Shown: piece after piece, positions 26,299 to 35,120 of the stretch | Layout of the letters: the number at the start of each line of letters is the position of its first letter | Numbering within the stretch: the stretch's first letter is position 1 | Origin: Laspinema palackyanum D2c | GTDB taxonomy: Bacteria; Cyanobacteriota; Cyanobacteriia; Cyanobacteriales; Laspinemataceae | Direction of reading: 5' to 3' | DNA length: 64,000 bases | NCBI RefSeq assembly: GCF_025370875.1 | Contig: NZ_JAMXFD010000017.1 | Coordinates: 1-64,000 of the forward strand | Made by a program: the position numbers and the translations under genes | The notes under the pieces: model-generated | The model's database searches: none | What the model was told of the DNA's origin: nothing | What the model saw: the letters and a program-made list of their open reading frames with translations, nothing else

Positions 26299-26300
26299 TC

Positions 26301-27443
26301 GTGGCAAAAAAACGTCCGATTGTGGATATGGACAATTTGTTTTCTAGTGCCAACCAAGTCTACCAACTCTCGGAATCCGAGGAGAAAATCCAAGAACTCA
26401 CCGCAGAAATCGAACGCCTCCGACAAACCCCCGATGCCAGCGAACTGGAAACGGAACTTGAACGGTTGCGCGACCAACTCGTTCAAGGTGGTGGTATCCG
26501 AGAGATTCTAGTAGCACAGATTGAACCGAACCCAGACCAGCCTAGGCAAACATTCACCGCAGAAAGTATCGAAGGGATAGCGGCTTCGTTAGAACGGTTC
26601 GGTCAACTCCAGCCCGCGATTGTCATGGAAGCTGCGGATAAATTTTTGCTATTCGATGGCGAACGCCGGTGGCGTGGGGCAAGGCAGCTAGGCTGGAAGA
26701 CGTTGCAGGTGGTGGTGATTCCCAGCAAAAGCGAGTTGCATCGCGAGGCACTGTTGACCTCGTTACACCGGGAAGACCTGAATCCGCTGGATAAAGCTGA
26801 GGCGATTCTCAAAGAACTTAACGAGAACACCCAACTCGAACCCGAGCAAATCATCCGAGAATTAGGCTCGGTCATGCGGCGACTGAGCAAGCAGGGCAAA
26901 CTCGCTCAACTGACCGAACTCGTGAGTACCTCCACCCAAACTCAAGCTCAGGGACTAGACACCTTAAAGTTGTCGGAAAATGAACGGACCCTTTTGTTGG
27001 AACTCCTGAAACTGCAACTAAACCCGGCGAGTGTGAGTGCAAACATTTTTCCAATGGTTTCTTTGTGGGATGACCTCAAGCAGGCAATGCGAGATTCGGG
27101 GCTCAAGGGTTTCCAGGCAGTGGCACTCAACCAACTTTCACCCAAGAACTTGAATGTCACTTCAAAGAAAGCTGCTAACATCCGAGCCAAAGCAACCGCG
27201 CAAGTTCTAGCCGAAAATCTATCGGTTGCCAAAACTCGCCAACGAGTCAAACAGATTTTGCTAGACCACCAACCTGAAAAGCCAGCCCCCAAGAGCAACC
27301 GTGCGATCGCCACGGCTACGAAAACCCTAGACAAACTCTCTAGCGAAATCTTGTCGAGCGCTTCCCCCGAACAACTCGAACAACTGCAACAACGGCTACG
27401 AGACAAGCTGGAGGAAATTTCGCGGGCCATCAGTGAGCGTTAA
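26301..27443 (+). CDS. parB: ParB-family partition protein
   Basis: 380 residues with a GTG start two bases after parA. A coiled-coil N-terminus (residues 20-60) precedes the ParB N domain: QIEPNPDQPRQTF, SLERFGQLQPAIV and LFDGERRWRGARQLGWKTLQ, the last containing the CTP-binding GERR motif. A helical DNA-binding middle follows, then a C-terminal coiled coil (EQLEQLQQRLRDKLEEISRA) likely for dimerisation. It should load at parS and stimulate ParA. The 22-bp palindrome upstream of parA is the closest candidate site. Confidence 0.88.
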   Translation: MAKKRPIVDMDNLFSSANQVYQLSESEEKIQELTAEIERLRQTPDASELETELERLRDQLVQGGGIREILVAQIEPNPDQPRQTFTAESIEGIAASLERFGQLQPAIVMEAADKFLLFDGERRWRGARQLGWKTLQVVVIPSKSELHREALLTSLHREDLNPLDKAEAILKELNENTQLEPEQIIRELGSVMRRLSKQGKLAQLTELVSTSTQTQAQGLDTLKLSENERTLLLELLKLQLNPASVSANIFPMVSLWDDLKQAMRDSGLKGFQAVALNQLSPKNLNVTSKKAANIRAKATAQVLAENLSVAKTRQRVKQILLDHQPEKPAPKSNRAIATATKTLDKLSSEILSSASPEQLEQLQQRLRDKLEEISRAISER

Positions 27444-27449
27444 TCTGGG

Positions 27450-28436
27450 TTACTTGTAGCTGATGATGGCGCTTTCAGCGGAAGGCTCCAGGGGAATCAA
27501 CTCATTGCGCTCAAAACCGGCAGCCTGGAAAATCTGCTGATATTCGGCCCAAGTGTAGGCATCCCCCGCAGGGGTCATCATCAGCATATTCAAACTGAAG
27601 GCTGCGGTTTCCGGTGGGGTTACTCGGTCTGGATTCGGGACAAATTCAACGGTCACCGCTCGTCCCCCGGGCTTGAGTGCCTGATAGACTTTCCGCATAA
27701 ACTGTTCGCAGGTGGGCAAGTCGAAACTGTGGAAAAAGTTGGGAATCAGTACCAAGTCGTAATCACTGCCGAACTCAACCTCGAAGGCGCTACCGGGGAT
27801 GAGATGATACCGGGATGCCACGCCAGCAACTTCGGCATTTTCCAGACCCACCGTTAAAACTTCCTCCCAGTCCAACGCATAGATTTGAGCTTGAGGATTT
27901 TGTTGGGCAATGCTGATGCCATACATCCCGTGGCTGGCGGCAATGTCGAGAACTTTCCAGGGTTTTGTGTCAGTAACCTGGACCAATCTCGCCACACTTT
28001 GAGCCAACGGCTTCATCATGTTGACCATGCTTTGGGCAAAGATAATCCATTTGCCCGGGTCGTTGTTCGAGTTGGTCGCGCCTCCATTGCGGACGGCATC
28101 GGTCAAGCTAAAACTGGCTTGAATTGACTCAGGGCGGGCGTTCCAGTCCATGATTCCACCGAGATATGCCGGGGAACGTCGGTCTAGGAAGGCGGCGCTA
28201 TCTTCGGTTAAGGAATAGAGTGAGTCCCGTTTTTCCAGCAGTCCCAGAATTACCAGATAGTCACAGAGAATGCGGATTCCTTTTGTCGAGGCTTGGGTGC
28301 GATCGGCAATGGCTTCGACGGTCTGCGCTCCGGTGGCGATGGTCGTGAAAATGTCGAGTTCGACTGCTGCGCTCAGTGCCGCTGTCTTCTGATAGGCACG
28401 GGCAGTATCCATAATCAAGCTGGGATTGGGCATCAT
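27450..28436 (-). CDS. O-methyltransferase-type SAM methyltransferase
   Basis: 328 residues in the two-domain plan of caffeate/hydroxyneurosporene-type O-methyltransferases. An N-terminal winged-helix dimerisation domain (AALSAAVELDIFTTIATGAQ; IRILCDYLVILGLLEK) precedes a catalytic domain with WKVLDIAASHGMYGISIAQQ, IYALDWEEVL and LVLIPNFFHSFDLPTCEQFM. Similar enzymes act on small aromatic molecules. Substrate is unknown. It converges tail-to-tail with parB with only six bases between. Confidence 0.82.
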   Translation of the reverse strand: MMPNPSLIMDTARAYQKTAALSAAVELDIFTTIATGAQTVEAIADRTQASTKGIRILCDYLVILGLLEKRDSLYSLTEDSAAFLDRRSPAYLGGIMDWNARPESIQASFSLTDAVRNGGATNSNNDPGKWIIFAQSMVNMMKPLAQSVARLVQVTDTKPWKVLDIAASHGMYGISIAQQNPQAQIYALDWEEVLTVGLENAEVAGVASRYHLIPGSAFEVEFGSDYDLVLIPNFFHSFDLPTCEQFMRKVYQALKPGGRAVTVEFVPNPDRVTPPETAAFSLNMLMMTPAGDAYTWAEYQQIFQAAGFERNELIPLEPSAESAIISYK

Positions 28437-28722
28437 CTGGACCTCAAAACGACTTTATCTATGATGGCAAGTTTTCGTGAGGAGGCCAAACCCATGCAAA
28501 TGCAACAATCCCGCCAGAAGGAGACCTGACGGGATTGCCTATTATCGGAGGTTTTTTAAAGAGACTCTCGTGAGTCCATGCTATTCACATTTGCTATGGT
28601 TCTAATTTAGCTGAACTGGTTTAGCACCAGCATCAGCCCCGGGACAGAATCTGCAACAGCCTTGCCTACTCCTCAGAGCGGAACTCTGCTAAAATTTTTT
28701 CGGTTGAATCAGCAGAGGTGCG
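28437..28722. other. Intergenic region with one hairpin
   Basis: No gene. An inverted repeat CAATCCCGCCAG (28505-28516) and CTGACGGGATTG (28526-28537) forms a stem of about eleven pairs with one mismatch, in the 5' region of the methyltransferase. There is no T-run directly after it. Confidence 0.45.
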
Positions 28723-29205
28723 ATGAACCAGAAACTAGCCATAATTCTGTTGCCCTTGGTGGCGATCGCAATAGTCGGTTTTTTCATATTTCGCCCGAAC
28801 GATGGCAGCATTATCCAAGCTCCGGCAGAGATGGACTGGAACACAGAGGAATGGTTGCTCAAGGATATCGCCAGTGCTGATACCCTTGTGGTCGAACGGG
28901 GTCAGGAGCAGCGGCGGGTGAAGCTGTGCGGCATCCAACCTGCAACCGAATCCACCGAGGCAATGGAGCGACTGATTGCCAATAGCAGCAACCGCGTCGA
29001 AATCGCTTTCTTAGGCCAACAATCTGAAACCTGGATTGGCGAAATTTGGGTGAACGCGGCCACCGAACAAGAAGACTTGCTCAATGGGCTGCTGATTGTG
29101 GAAGGCGCAGCAGTGCCGGATGAGAACGAGTGGATGAGTTGCCCGAACCAACGAGCTTTGGCAGATGCTCAGTACATTTTCCAGCAAAACAATGGTGCAA
29201 ACTGA
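28723..29205 (+). CDS. Membrane-anchored SNase-like protein, probably inactive
   Basis: 160 residues. One N-terminal membrane helix (LAIILLPLVAIAIVGFFIF) is followed by an OB-fold domain resembling staphylococcal nuclease: SADTLVVERG, then RRVKLCGIQPATESTEAMER. The usual nuclease pattern is VRLxGIDxPE. Here the catalytic Arg is Lys and the metal-binding Asp is Gln, so nuclease activity is doubtful. Two Cys (LCGI and MSCPNQ) could pair in the periplasm. Two palindrome copies lie at and just beyond its 3' end. Confidence 0.68.
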   Translation: MNQKLAIILLPLVAIAIVGFFIFRPNDGSIIQAPAEMDWNTEEWLLKDIASADTLVVERGQEQRRVKLCGIQPATESTEAMERLIANSSNRVEIAFLGQQSETWIGEIWVNAATEQEDLLNGLLIVEGAAVPDENEWMSCPNQRALADAQYIFQQNNGAN

Positions 29206-29220
29206 AACGGTTTACAGTTT
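29199..29220. promoter_or_regulatory. Dispersed palindrome copy upstream of regulator
   Basis: AAACTGAAACG then GTTTACAGTTT. With the copy at 29245-29265 it forms a pair 45 bp apart, upstream of the gene at 29348. Confidence 0.6.
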
Positions 29221-29244
29221 AGTTTGCACTGCATCAATCTTGGC

Positions 29245-29265
29245 AAACTGTAAAGTTTACAGTTT
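29245..29265. promoter_or_regulatory. Dispersed palindrome copy upstream of regulator
   Basis: AAACTGTAAAG then TTTACAGTTT; almost perfectly symmetrical. It defines the family consensus best: half-sites AAACTGTAA and TTACAGTTT. Confidence 0.65.
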
Positions 29266-29347
29266 CGTTAGAATGCTGACAGGACAAGGTTTGCGAGTTT
29301 CGCGGACAAGTTCTAAACTGGTGGGAATTGTTGATAAAATTATTCCA

Positions 29348-29887
29348 ATGACTCCAGCATCAGAACTCATAGAAATCTACAAAAAAGCCACGTTTTACCA
29401 ACGGCGCGACCTTCTAACCGAACTAGGCTACGACGTGCAACCCACGAAAGATGGCAGGAACGCCTACTACTCCGAAGAACAAGTCGAACTGTTCCGACTT
29501 TTGGACGAACACATCAAAACAACTAAAAGCACCGAAGGATTTCCGCCCAAAGCTGGAGAGTTGACCCTAGCTGAGGAAGAACCAGAAATGAACTCTGAAG
29601 TCAGCGGAGAGTTTACCTCGAATCCAGGGCTGCAACTGACTGAGGAAGAATTTGCCCAAGCCCAGGAAGGGGCCATGAAACTTTACTACGAAGCATCCGC
29701 CAAAAGGGTGGCGATCGCCACGACTGCCTTAGCGACCTACTACGCTGAAAACGGACTGCCCGCCAACGAACAACAGCAAGCCCGCACCCTCGAACTGCAA
29801 TGCCAACAAGCTTTTACGAAACGGTTCGGGTCCCCTTACGAGGTGGCTGAGGCTGCGGTGAAAATGGGAAAAAAGAGGCTGCGCTAG
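29348..29887 (+). CDS. Putative DNA-binding regulator, MerR-like N-terminus
   Basis: 179 residues from MTPASELIEIYKKA; the frame is open further upstream with an alternative Met at 29273. Residues 10-55 (RRDLLTELGYDVQPTKDGRN, then AYYSEEQVELFRLLDEHIK) resemble a MerR-type or plasmid-accessory winged helix in which a Tyr-rich wing precedes the second helix. The C-terminal 80 residues are helical. Two dispersed palindromes lie upstream, so autoregulation is plausible. The gene ends with the slippery heptamer A AAA AAG just before its stop; a -1 shift would append the hydrophobic frame that follows. Confidence 0.6.
   Translation: MTPASELIEIYKKATFYQRRDLLTELGYDVQPTKDGRNAYYSEEQVELFRLLDEHIKTTKSTEGFPPKAGELTLAEEEPEMNSEVSGEFTSNPGLQLTEEEFAQAQEGAMKLYYEASAKRVAIATTALATYYAENGLPANEQQQARTLELQCQQAFTKRFGSPYEVAEAAVKMGKKRLR
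29869..29875 (+). promoter_or_regulatory. Candidate -1 ribosomal frameshift site
   Basis: A AAA AAG in the reading register of the regulator gene, the same heptamer that drives frameshifting in E. coli dnaX. A shift here leads without a stop into the frame ending at 30147. A stimulatory stem downstream is only weak (CTGC/GCAG). Confidence 0.5.
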
Positions 29888-29925
29888 TCGATGCAGATGC
29901 GGCGGTTGAATCGTTTAATTGGGTC

Positions 29926-30147
29926 TTGTCCGTGGAACGGTGCAGCATAGCCCGGGCCTGGATGTTTTGCTGCTCTATCGGTCTAATGGCGGGGGCGCTG
30001 GTAGGTGCGGGTTTGGGCAATCCTCGCAATGGAGCGTTGGTGGGCGGCTCGGTCGGGTTCTGCAACGCACTGGCGGTCTCGGTCTTGCTCCGTACTAAGC
30101 CGGTCCGGTTCCAACTGGGTGAGGACAACTCGCTCAAGAATCCCTAA
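29926..30147 (+). CDS. Glycine-zipper membrane segment, possibly a frameshift extension
   Basis: Up to 73 residues if translation begins at TTG 29926; the frame is open from upstream and in -1 register with the regulator gene. It encodes ARAWMFCCSIGLMAGALVGA, then GLGNPRNGALVGGSVGFCNA, then LAVSVLLRTKP: a glycine-zipper pair of membrane helices. No ribosome binding site or good ATG precedes it, which favours production by frameshifting as a C-terminal membrane anchor of the regulator. The alternative is a small separate gene. A terminator follows directly. Confidence 0.5.
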   Translation: MSVERCSIARAWMFCCSIGLMAGALVGAGLGNPRNGALVGGSVGFCNALAVSVLLRTKPVRFQLGEDNSLKNP

Positions 30148-30153
30148 CCTCAA

Positions 30154-30182
30154 GCTCCCCGGGATTGGGGAGCCTTTATTTT
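30154..30182 (+). terminator. Rho-independent terminator
   Basis: GCTCCCC (30154-30160) pairs with GGGGAGC (30167-30173) around a six-base loop, followed by CTTTATTTT. It sits right after the rightward gene end and between convergent genes. Confidence 0.8.
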
Positions 30183-30186
30183 GGCA

Positions 30187-31698
30187 TCAGTCGGCGTAGT
30201 TGGGGTCGCTATTGCTCCAGTAGAGCGCCGTGTTAATTTCGGCTCCGTCGCCCTCGGTGAAGAAGCTCAAGCCGTAGTTGCCTGGTTCGAGCCAGGTTTG
30301 CAAGCGGGGACCATATTCGACCGTGGCGATCGCATTGATAGTCCCATCTGGATGAAACTCGACCAGTTCGGTGATGGCGTTGGGGTCAGTGTAGGCATTG
30401 AGGTAACTGCCTTCGTCTAGGAAAAAGGTCCGCCGGTCCACGCTATCCCAGTCACCCCCAACAGTCTCGCCACCTAGGTTTTCGGTGATGTAGCTGGCTC
30501 CTAAGTGATAACTCGGGTAAACGTAGCCGTGGGTCCAGGTCGTGCCGGTGTTCATTCCTATGTCACTTTCCCAGGGTCGTTGCAGTCCCAGGTCCCAGGC
30601 AGTTTGCCAGTCGTTGCCCATGTCCACTTCAGGATATTCGGGATAGGGCCAGGGAGGTTCGCCGAGGATGGGGTCGTGGGTGGTCGGGGCGGTGGAGGGT
30701 GAGGTTTCCGGGAACGACCACTCTAGCAACGGCAACTCAATCAGTTCCGAAACTTGCTCAATCGACCGAATCCGCAACTGAGAAAAATCAGCCCCATCCA
30801 CGGTGTCCAAGGTGACAAATGTCAAGTTGCCATCAAGTACCTCCACGGTCGAGGTGAACCAGTCACTCTGCCAGCGGGTTGCGGAAACTTGCTCCGTCGC
30901 CACACTACGTTCGGCAAATAGTTCCATTGCATCGCCATTCCAGAAGTAGGCTGCATCCCGGTCCCAGTCATCTTCTGCGGTGTAAAATTGCCACTCGATT
31001 GCATATTCGCCATTTGGTACAGACCATTGAGCAATGCTGCCTTCAACGCCATAGTCTGCCAGGGCTTGATAGTCCCCGGTGAGTTCGCGGCTGATGGTGC
31101 TGATGGCGCGGTTGGCTGAGGCGGTCCCAATTCGTAACTCGTCCGGTCGGGTCGAGAGGGACGCATAGCTGACATCCCCTAGGCTCCAATTCGGTGCGAT
31201 CGCCACTTCGGTCGGAGTCACCGGGGCAAACTGCAAGTCAGCCACTCGTTCGATGGATTCGATGATGGCTTCGGAGGTTCCGCGAGAGTTGTCCGCATCC
31301 AGGATGGTCAAGCCGAGAGTGTCGTAGGGAACGTTGATATAGAACGAGGTCGGCTCAGTTTCGTGCCAGACGGTGGAGTTTTGTCGTTGTTCGAGGGGCA
31401 GTTGGCTGAATCGGACCGTCCGCAGGGAGCGTTTATCCCAGAATCCTGCGATATCGTCGTTTTCGTTGTCCCGGGTGGCGAGTTGGCCGTTCAGTCGATA
31501 GAGTCCCGGTTCGAGGTCGGTCCAGAGTGCAGCGGAGCCACCAACTACACCGAATGGGTCGAGTAGTTGGTAGTCGTCATCGAGGAAGCGGCCAATGGAA
31601 GAAGCAGCGCGCGACCCGGTGCCGGTGGAAAGGGTGAGCGCTTCGTCGTTCAGGGTGGTTCTGCCGAGGGTTTCTGCGAGAGTTATTAGCATTAACAA
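30187..31698 (-). CDS. Large beta-repeat protein of unknown function
   Basis: 503 residues, mostly beta, with two related domains: about residues 30-150 (RFLDDDYQLLDPFGVVGGSA, ... IIESIERVADL) and about 190-320 (ISRELTGDYQALADYGVEGS, ... LRIRSIEQVSELI). A Pro-rich linker and a third region beginning near GNDWQTAWDLGLQRPWE follow. The D-W-x-x-A-x-x-L start of the third region resembles bacterial pre-peptidase or carbohydrate-binding beta-sandwiches. No signal peptide is visible, although cyanobacterial proteins of this type can be exported by type I secretion. Acidic composition fits an extracellular protein. Confidence 0.6.
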   Translation of the reverse strand: MLMLITLAETLGRTTLNDEALTLSTGTGSRAASSIGRFLDDDYQLLDPFGVVGGSAALWTDLEPGLYRLNGQLATRDNENDDIAGFWDKRSLRTVRFSQLPLEQRQNSTVWHETEPTSFYINVPYDTLGLTILDADNSRGTSEAIIESIERVADLQFAPVTPTEVAIAPNWSLGDVSYASLSTRPDELRIGTASANRAISTISRELTGDYQALADYGVEGSIAQWSVPNGEYAIEWQFYTAEDDWDRDAAYFWNGDAMELFAERSVATEQVSATRWQSDWFTSTVEVLDGNLTFVTLDTVDGADFSQLRIRSIEQVSELIELPLLEWSFPETSPSTAPTTHDPILGEPPWPYPEYPEVDMGNDWQTAWDLGLQRPWESDIGMNTGTTWTHGYVYPSYHLGASYITENLGGETVGGDWDSVDRRTFFLDEGSYLNAYTDPNAITELVEFHPDGTINAIATVEYGPRLQTWLEPGNYGLSFFTEGDGAEINTALYWSNSDPNYAD

Positions 31699-32086
31699 GT
31701 AGTTTTAAGTAGATTTTCAGGTACAATTTAGCCTAAAATGTTGGTATTAGTGGGGTGAATTGGCTCAATTTAAGGTCTATTTTGTGGTCGAACTAATCAC
31801 CGAACTTGTTCTGAATTAGTCTAATCAGTTGACTAGGATTATGTACTGGTTCATCAGCATAGTTTGGTACTGATAAAAACAAGTCTTGATTGAGCTGTTT
31901 TCAAACTAGATTCATTCCTGGAAAACTTTGATAGTCAAGGCTTGGACGAGTTATATCCTAGGCTGGACTCATGGTAAATTTAGCGAATACCACAAATATT
32001 AAACAAGTCTAAAGATTAATTTTAGCGTTGTCAATACGAGGATTGAATGTCAGAATGAACGAAAATAATACCTACTAAATTCAAGA
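31699..32086. other. Divergent intergenic region
   Basis: 388 AT-rich bases between the divergent genes at 30187 and 32087. It must hold promoters for both. I see no repeat of the dispersed families here. Confidence 0.45.
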
Positions 32087-32947
32087 ATGCAGACAACTTT
32101 AGAATTAGAATTTCAGGCGGAAGTTAATCAACGCGAGCTTCCCCAGAAAGTTTGCTATCGTCCTGATGAGAAAGAGCGAATCGTCGCGTCATTGTTGGCG
32201 GGTCAGTCGTTGTTCGTCCTGGGGGAAGCGGGCAGTGGCAAGAGCGCATTGCTAGATTTTGTCGCGGAGGAACTCAAAGAGCAAGGGTTTCCGGTAGTGG
32301 CGATCGCACCGAGTACCGCCAAGCAAATGATGATGGAGTTGGCGCAAGGGTTTGGGCTAGAAACCGAATCACTCGAAGGCAAAGCACTAACAACCCTGCA
32401 ACTTCAAAAAGCAGTGGATGAGTTTCTCAGTGCCAATATCGGCTTTATTATCGTGGACAACTTCCCGCGAGTTTCGTTATCCGTTAGGTTTTGGCTCGAA
32501 AAGCTGTACGACCGAGGTCAGCCGATTCTAGCAGCGGGCAAAACTAAACCAGAGAAAGATTTGATTTTCAAGTTGGTGGCGCTTGAACTTGGACCAATGC
32601 CGCCCTTGTTTATCCGGCAAATCATGATGGAAACGGCCAACAAACTCGAACTCGAAATCAGTCCCCATGAGTATGCGAGGCTTCAGCAAAGAACCGGGGG
32701 AAACCCAGCGATTGCCCAAAAAGTGATGCGCGAGTTTTTTCTCGGACTGCCGCAAGCTCGACCCGCTGGACACCAGCATTATCGCGGTTGGGGCAAGTGG
32801 ATTATCCTACCTTTTCTGTTGTTGAGTTTGCTGCGCTATGCCGGACGCGAACCGATGCAGATAGTGGGTGCGGCGAGTATGAGTACCCTCGTGATTACGC
32901 GGATTCTCTTCACCCCCAGCAAGCGCCGATTGGGAGGGCATTACTGA
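32087..32947 (+). CDS. AAA ATPase with C-terminal membrane segments
   Basis: 286 residues. An ExeA/TniB-like ATPase core has Walker A VLGEAGSGKSALLDFVAEEL near residue 45 and Walker B FIIVDNFPRVS near 125. The sensor-like region reads LQQRTGGNPAIAQKVMREFF. Two hydrophobic C-terminal segments (IILPFLLLSLLRY; MQIVGAASMSTLVITRILF) suggest membrane anchoring. It begins a tightly packed five-gene operon (32087-36832). Such ATPases power assembly or act as DNA-associated switches. Role here unknown. The stop codon overlaps the next start (TGATG). Confidence 0.72.
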   Translation: MQTTLELEFQAEVNQRELPQKVCYRPDEKERIVASLLAGQSLFVLGEAGSGKSALLDFVAEELKEQGFPVVAIAPSTAKQMMMELAQGFGLETESLEGKALTTLQLQKAVDEFLSANIGFIIVDNFPRVSLSVRFWLEKLYDRGQPILAAGKTKPEKDLIFKLVALELGPMPPLFIRQIMMETANKLELEISPHEYARLQQRTGGNPAIAQKVMREFFLGLPQARPAGHQHYRGWGKWIILPFLLLSLLRYAGREPMQIVGAASMSTLVITRILFTPSKRRLGGHY

Positions 32948-33972
32948 TGATGGGTTCTTCTCATGCGGTCCTGGGAATTGCGATCGCATCAGCAGCGCTG
33001 CAAACGCTCAATCCAGTTTTGCTTGGCATCGCCGCCGCCGCTTCCTTGTTGCCTGATATCGACAGCAGCCAATCGATTGCCGGACGCATCTTCTATCCGA
33101 TTTCGGCTGAGTTGCAACGGCGGGGGGTGGTCCATCGCACAATCACTCACAGTTGGGTGGCGATTTTATGCGTTTGCGTTCTGGCAGCTCCGATTTGGTG
33201 GTTTTGGTCTCAGGCAGCTTATGCCTTGGTGTTGGGCTTCTGTGCGGGAATTCTCGGGGATATGCTCACGAGCAACGGCGTCGAATTTTTTTGGCCCAGC
33301 ACTGCCCGGGATGTTTTGATTGACCATCCCCGGCTCCGGTTCGCCACGGGTAGCCTGAACGAATTTTTTGTAACGGTGGTGATTGCTGCCGCTGCGGTGG
33401 GCTTGTTCAATCTCGTGAGTGCGGGGGGTCTGATGCGGGCGATTGGGCAGTGGTCCGGTTCTCCTAGTGCGGCGATCGACTTCTACAACCGCAACTATGC
33501 CGAGTTTGTCATACAAGCTCACGTCACAGGCTGGACAAGTGCAGCAAGGGTTCCGGTGAATCAGGAGTTTCGAGTATTGCGATTGGAAGGAGCCACGTTC
33601 ATTTTGCAAGACCCCCAAGGATTTCTGCATCGCGCTTCTCAATCGGACGCCGGTGAAATCTTGATTGACAAAATCCGCACCCATCGCGGCAAACCTGTGG
33701 TCACCGAAATCCGCACCCTGCAACTCAATGACCAGCCGGTTCTATCCACTCTAGCCAAACTGCCGTTGAGCGAGGAAGTTTACGTCAGTGGCACGTTAAC
33801 AACCGATGACCCGACAGACTTGCAGTTTCCCAAGTCAACCGAGTGGTTCTGGCCGGTGGTTGCTACTGGTACGGGAGTCAGCCTTCATGCGGCACGGCTG
33901 GAGCAACTCGCACCTCTGGGCAACCGCTACGGAACCGGCACACTCACAGTCATGATAGTCCAGGAAAGATAG
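32947..33972 (+). CDS. YdjM/DUF457-like membrane metal-dependent hydrolase
   Basis: About 341 residues starting MMGSSHAVLGIAIASAAL. Metal ligands of the DUF457/YdjM family are visible: H in SSHAVLG, D-x-D in LLPDIDSSQS and H in VVHRTITHSWVA. Three to four membrane segments follow to about residue 165. The C-terminal 170 residues are soluble beta-rich and unlike other YdjM proteins (GWTSAARVPVNQEFRVLRLE; ITDKIRT-like strands). The start at 32947 overlaps the preceding stop, which decides it. Substrate is unknown; family members are phospholipase-C-like hydrolases. Confidence 0.75.
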   Translation: MMGSSHAVLGIAIASAALQTLNPVLLGIAAAASLLPDIDSSQSIAGRIFYPISAELQRRGVVHRTITHSWVAILCVCVLAAPIWWFWSQAAYALVLGFCAGILGDMLTSNGVEFFWPSTARDVLIDHPRLRFATGSLNEFFVTVVIAAAAVGLFNLVSAGGLMRAIGQWSGSPSAAIDFYNRNYAEFVIQAHVTGWTSAARVPVNQEFRVLRLEGATFILQDPQGFLHRASQSDAGEILIDKIRTHRGKPVVTEIRTLQLNDQPVLSTLAKLPLSEEVYVSGTLTTDDPTDLQFPKSTEWFWPVVATGTGVSLHAARLEQLAPLGNRYGTGTLTVMIVQER

Positions 33973-33976
33973 CACA

Positions 33977-35116
33977 ATGTTCTCAACAAACAAAGCACCG
34001 TTACCCCAGGCCAAACTCAAGCCACCGGCGCAACTGCCAACCCTTGCAAAAACTCCGCAAAAATTGGGCGTGTTGGTGGGACATGACCCGCATAACAAAC
34101 CGATTCACTGGAGCCCGTTCTCGTTACCCAACGGTCATATCACAGGCATTGGTGCATCAGGCATGGGCAAAACCCAGACCCTCAAGGGGTTGGTCTACAG
34201 TTTGCTCGAAATTTACCCAGCCTTGCGAATTGTGATGACTGACCTGCATGGTGACCTAGCGATTCCTGGGGAGACCTGCTATCAACTCAGCCGTACCAGT
34301 CCCGATGGCATCAACCTGTTGGCGATTGACCTGGACCCGGCAGGGGGTGGGCCAAAGATTCAGATGCAGGCGATCGCAACATTGCTCGAAAAGCAGTACA
34401 AGCTCGGGACCAGCCAGAAATCAGCACTCAAAGATATCATCCGCCACTGCTACGCCCAACGAGGAATTTTCGACAAACACGCGCAAACCTGGCAGAACGA
34501 ACCGCCCACATTCGCCCAAGTGGAAGCCGAACTCAACCAACGCATCGAGGAAGCCGAATCCGCCAAAGAACGCAACACGCTGAATGCCCTGCATGACAAG
34601 CTCTCCGACGTTTTTACCTACGGCATTTTCAGCAAGCCACAGCCGGATATGTTCTCACCGCGATTGGTGCGGATTGACCTGTCGCCGTTGGCAAAAGTCG
34701 ATGGATTACAGGCGATCGCAACTAACTCCATTGCCAAACAACTGCTCGACCGCCATCGGTTGCTAGGCGAGGGAAACTCGGAAAAACGTTATCTAATGGT
34801 AGACGAATCGCGCACGTTGGCTGGCTCCCGGCAAGCTGATGACATCCTGCGCGACGGAAGGAAGTTCGGATTATCCCTTGGACTCTTCTCACAAATGATT
34901 GAAGACCTCAGCCCCGCCGCCATCAGCAACGCCAGCAGTCTTTTGGTGTTGGGCGTGACCCCTGCGGATTTATCGAAAGTCAGCCGTAAGTTTCGGTTTG
35001 CCGAGGCTAAAGTTGCCGCACTGAAACCACTGGAAGCCCTCTGTCGGTTTGGAAACCAATCTCATCACGTTGCGGTAGTTCCCTATTTTCAACGAGTCGA
35101 AATTCAAGCGGAGTAA
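33977..35116 (+). CDS. HerA/TraD-like DNA-translocase ATPase
   Basis: 379 residues. Walker A ITGIGASGMGKTQTLKGLVY near residue 55, an acidic Walker B-like strand IVMTDLHGDLA, and a second acidic strand RYLMVDESRTLAGSRQADDI place it in the HerA/VirB4/TraD superfamily of hexameric DNA pumps. LGLFSQMIEDLSPAAISNAS resembles the sensor region of HerA (SQxxxDL). Five bases separate it from the preceding gene. In plasmids such pumps serve conjugation, DNA uptake or defence. With a lipoprotein and a nuclease downstream, envelope DNA handling is an inference. Confidence 0.8.
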   Translation: MFSTNKAPLPQAKLKPPAQLPTLAKTPQKLGVLVGHDPHNKPIHWSPFSLPNGHITGIGASGMGKTQTLKGLVYSLLEIYPALRIVMTDLHGDLAIPGETCYQLSRTSPDGINLLAIDLDPAGGGPKIQMQAIATLLEKQYKLGTSQKSALKDIIRHCYAQRGIFDKHAQTWQNEPPTFAQVEAELNQRIEEAESAKERNTLNALHDKLSDVFTYGIFSKPQPDMFSPRLVRIDLSPLAKVDGLQAIATNSIAKQLLDRHRLLGEGNSEKRYLMVDESRTLAGSRQADDILRDGRKFGLSLGLFSQMIEDLSPAAISNASSLLVLGVTPADLSKVSRKFRFAEAKVAALKPLEALCRFGNQSHHVAVVPYFQRVEIQAE

Positions 35117-35120
35117 GCCA

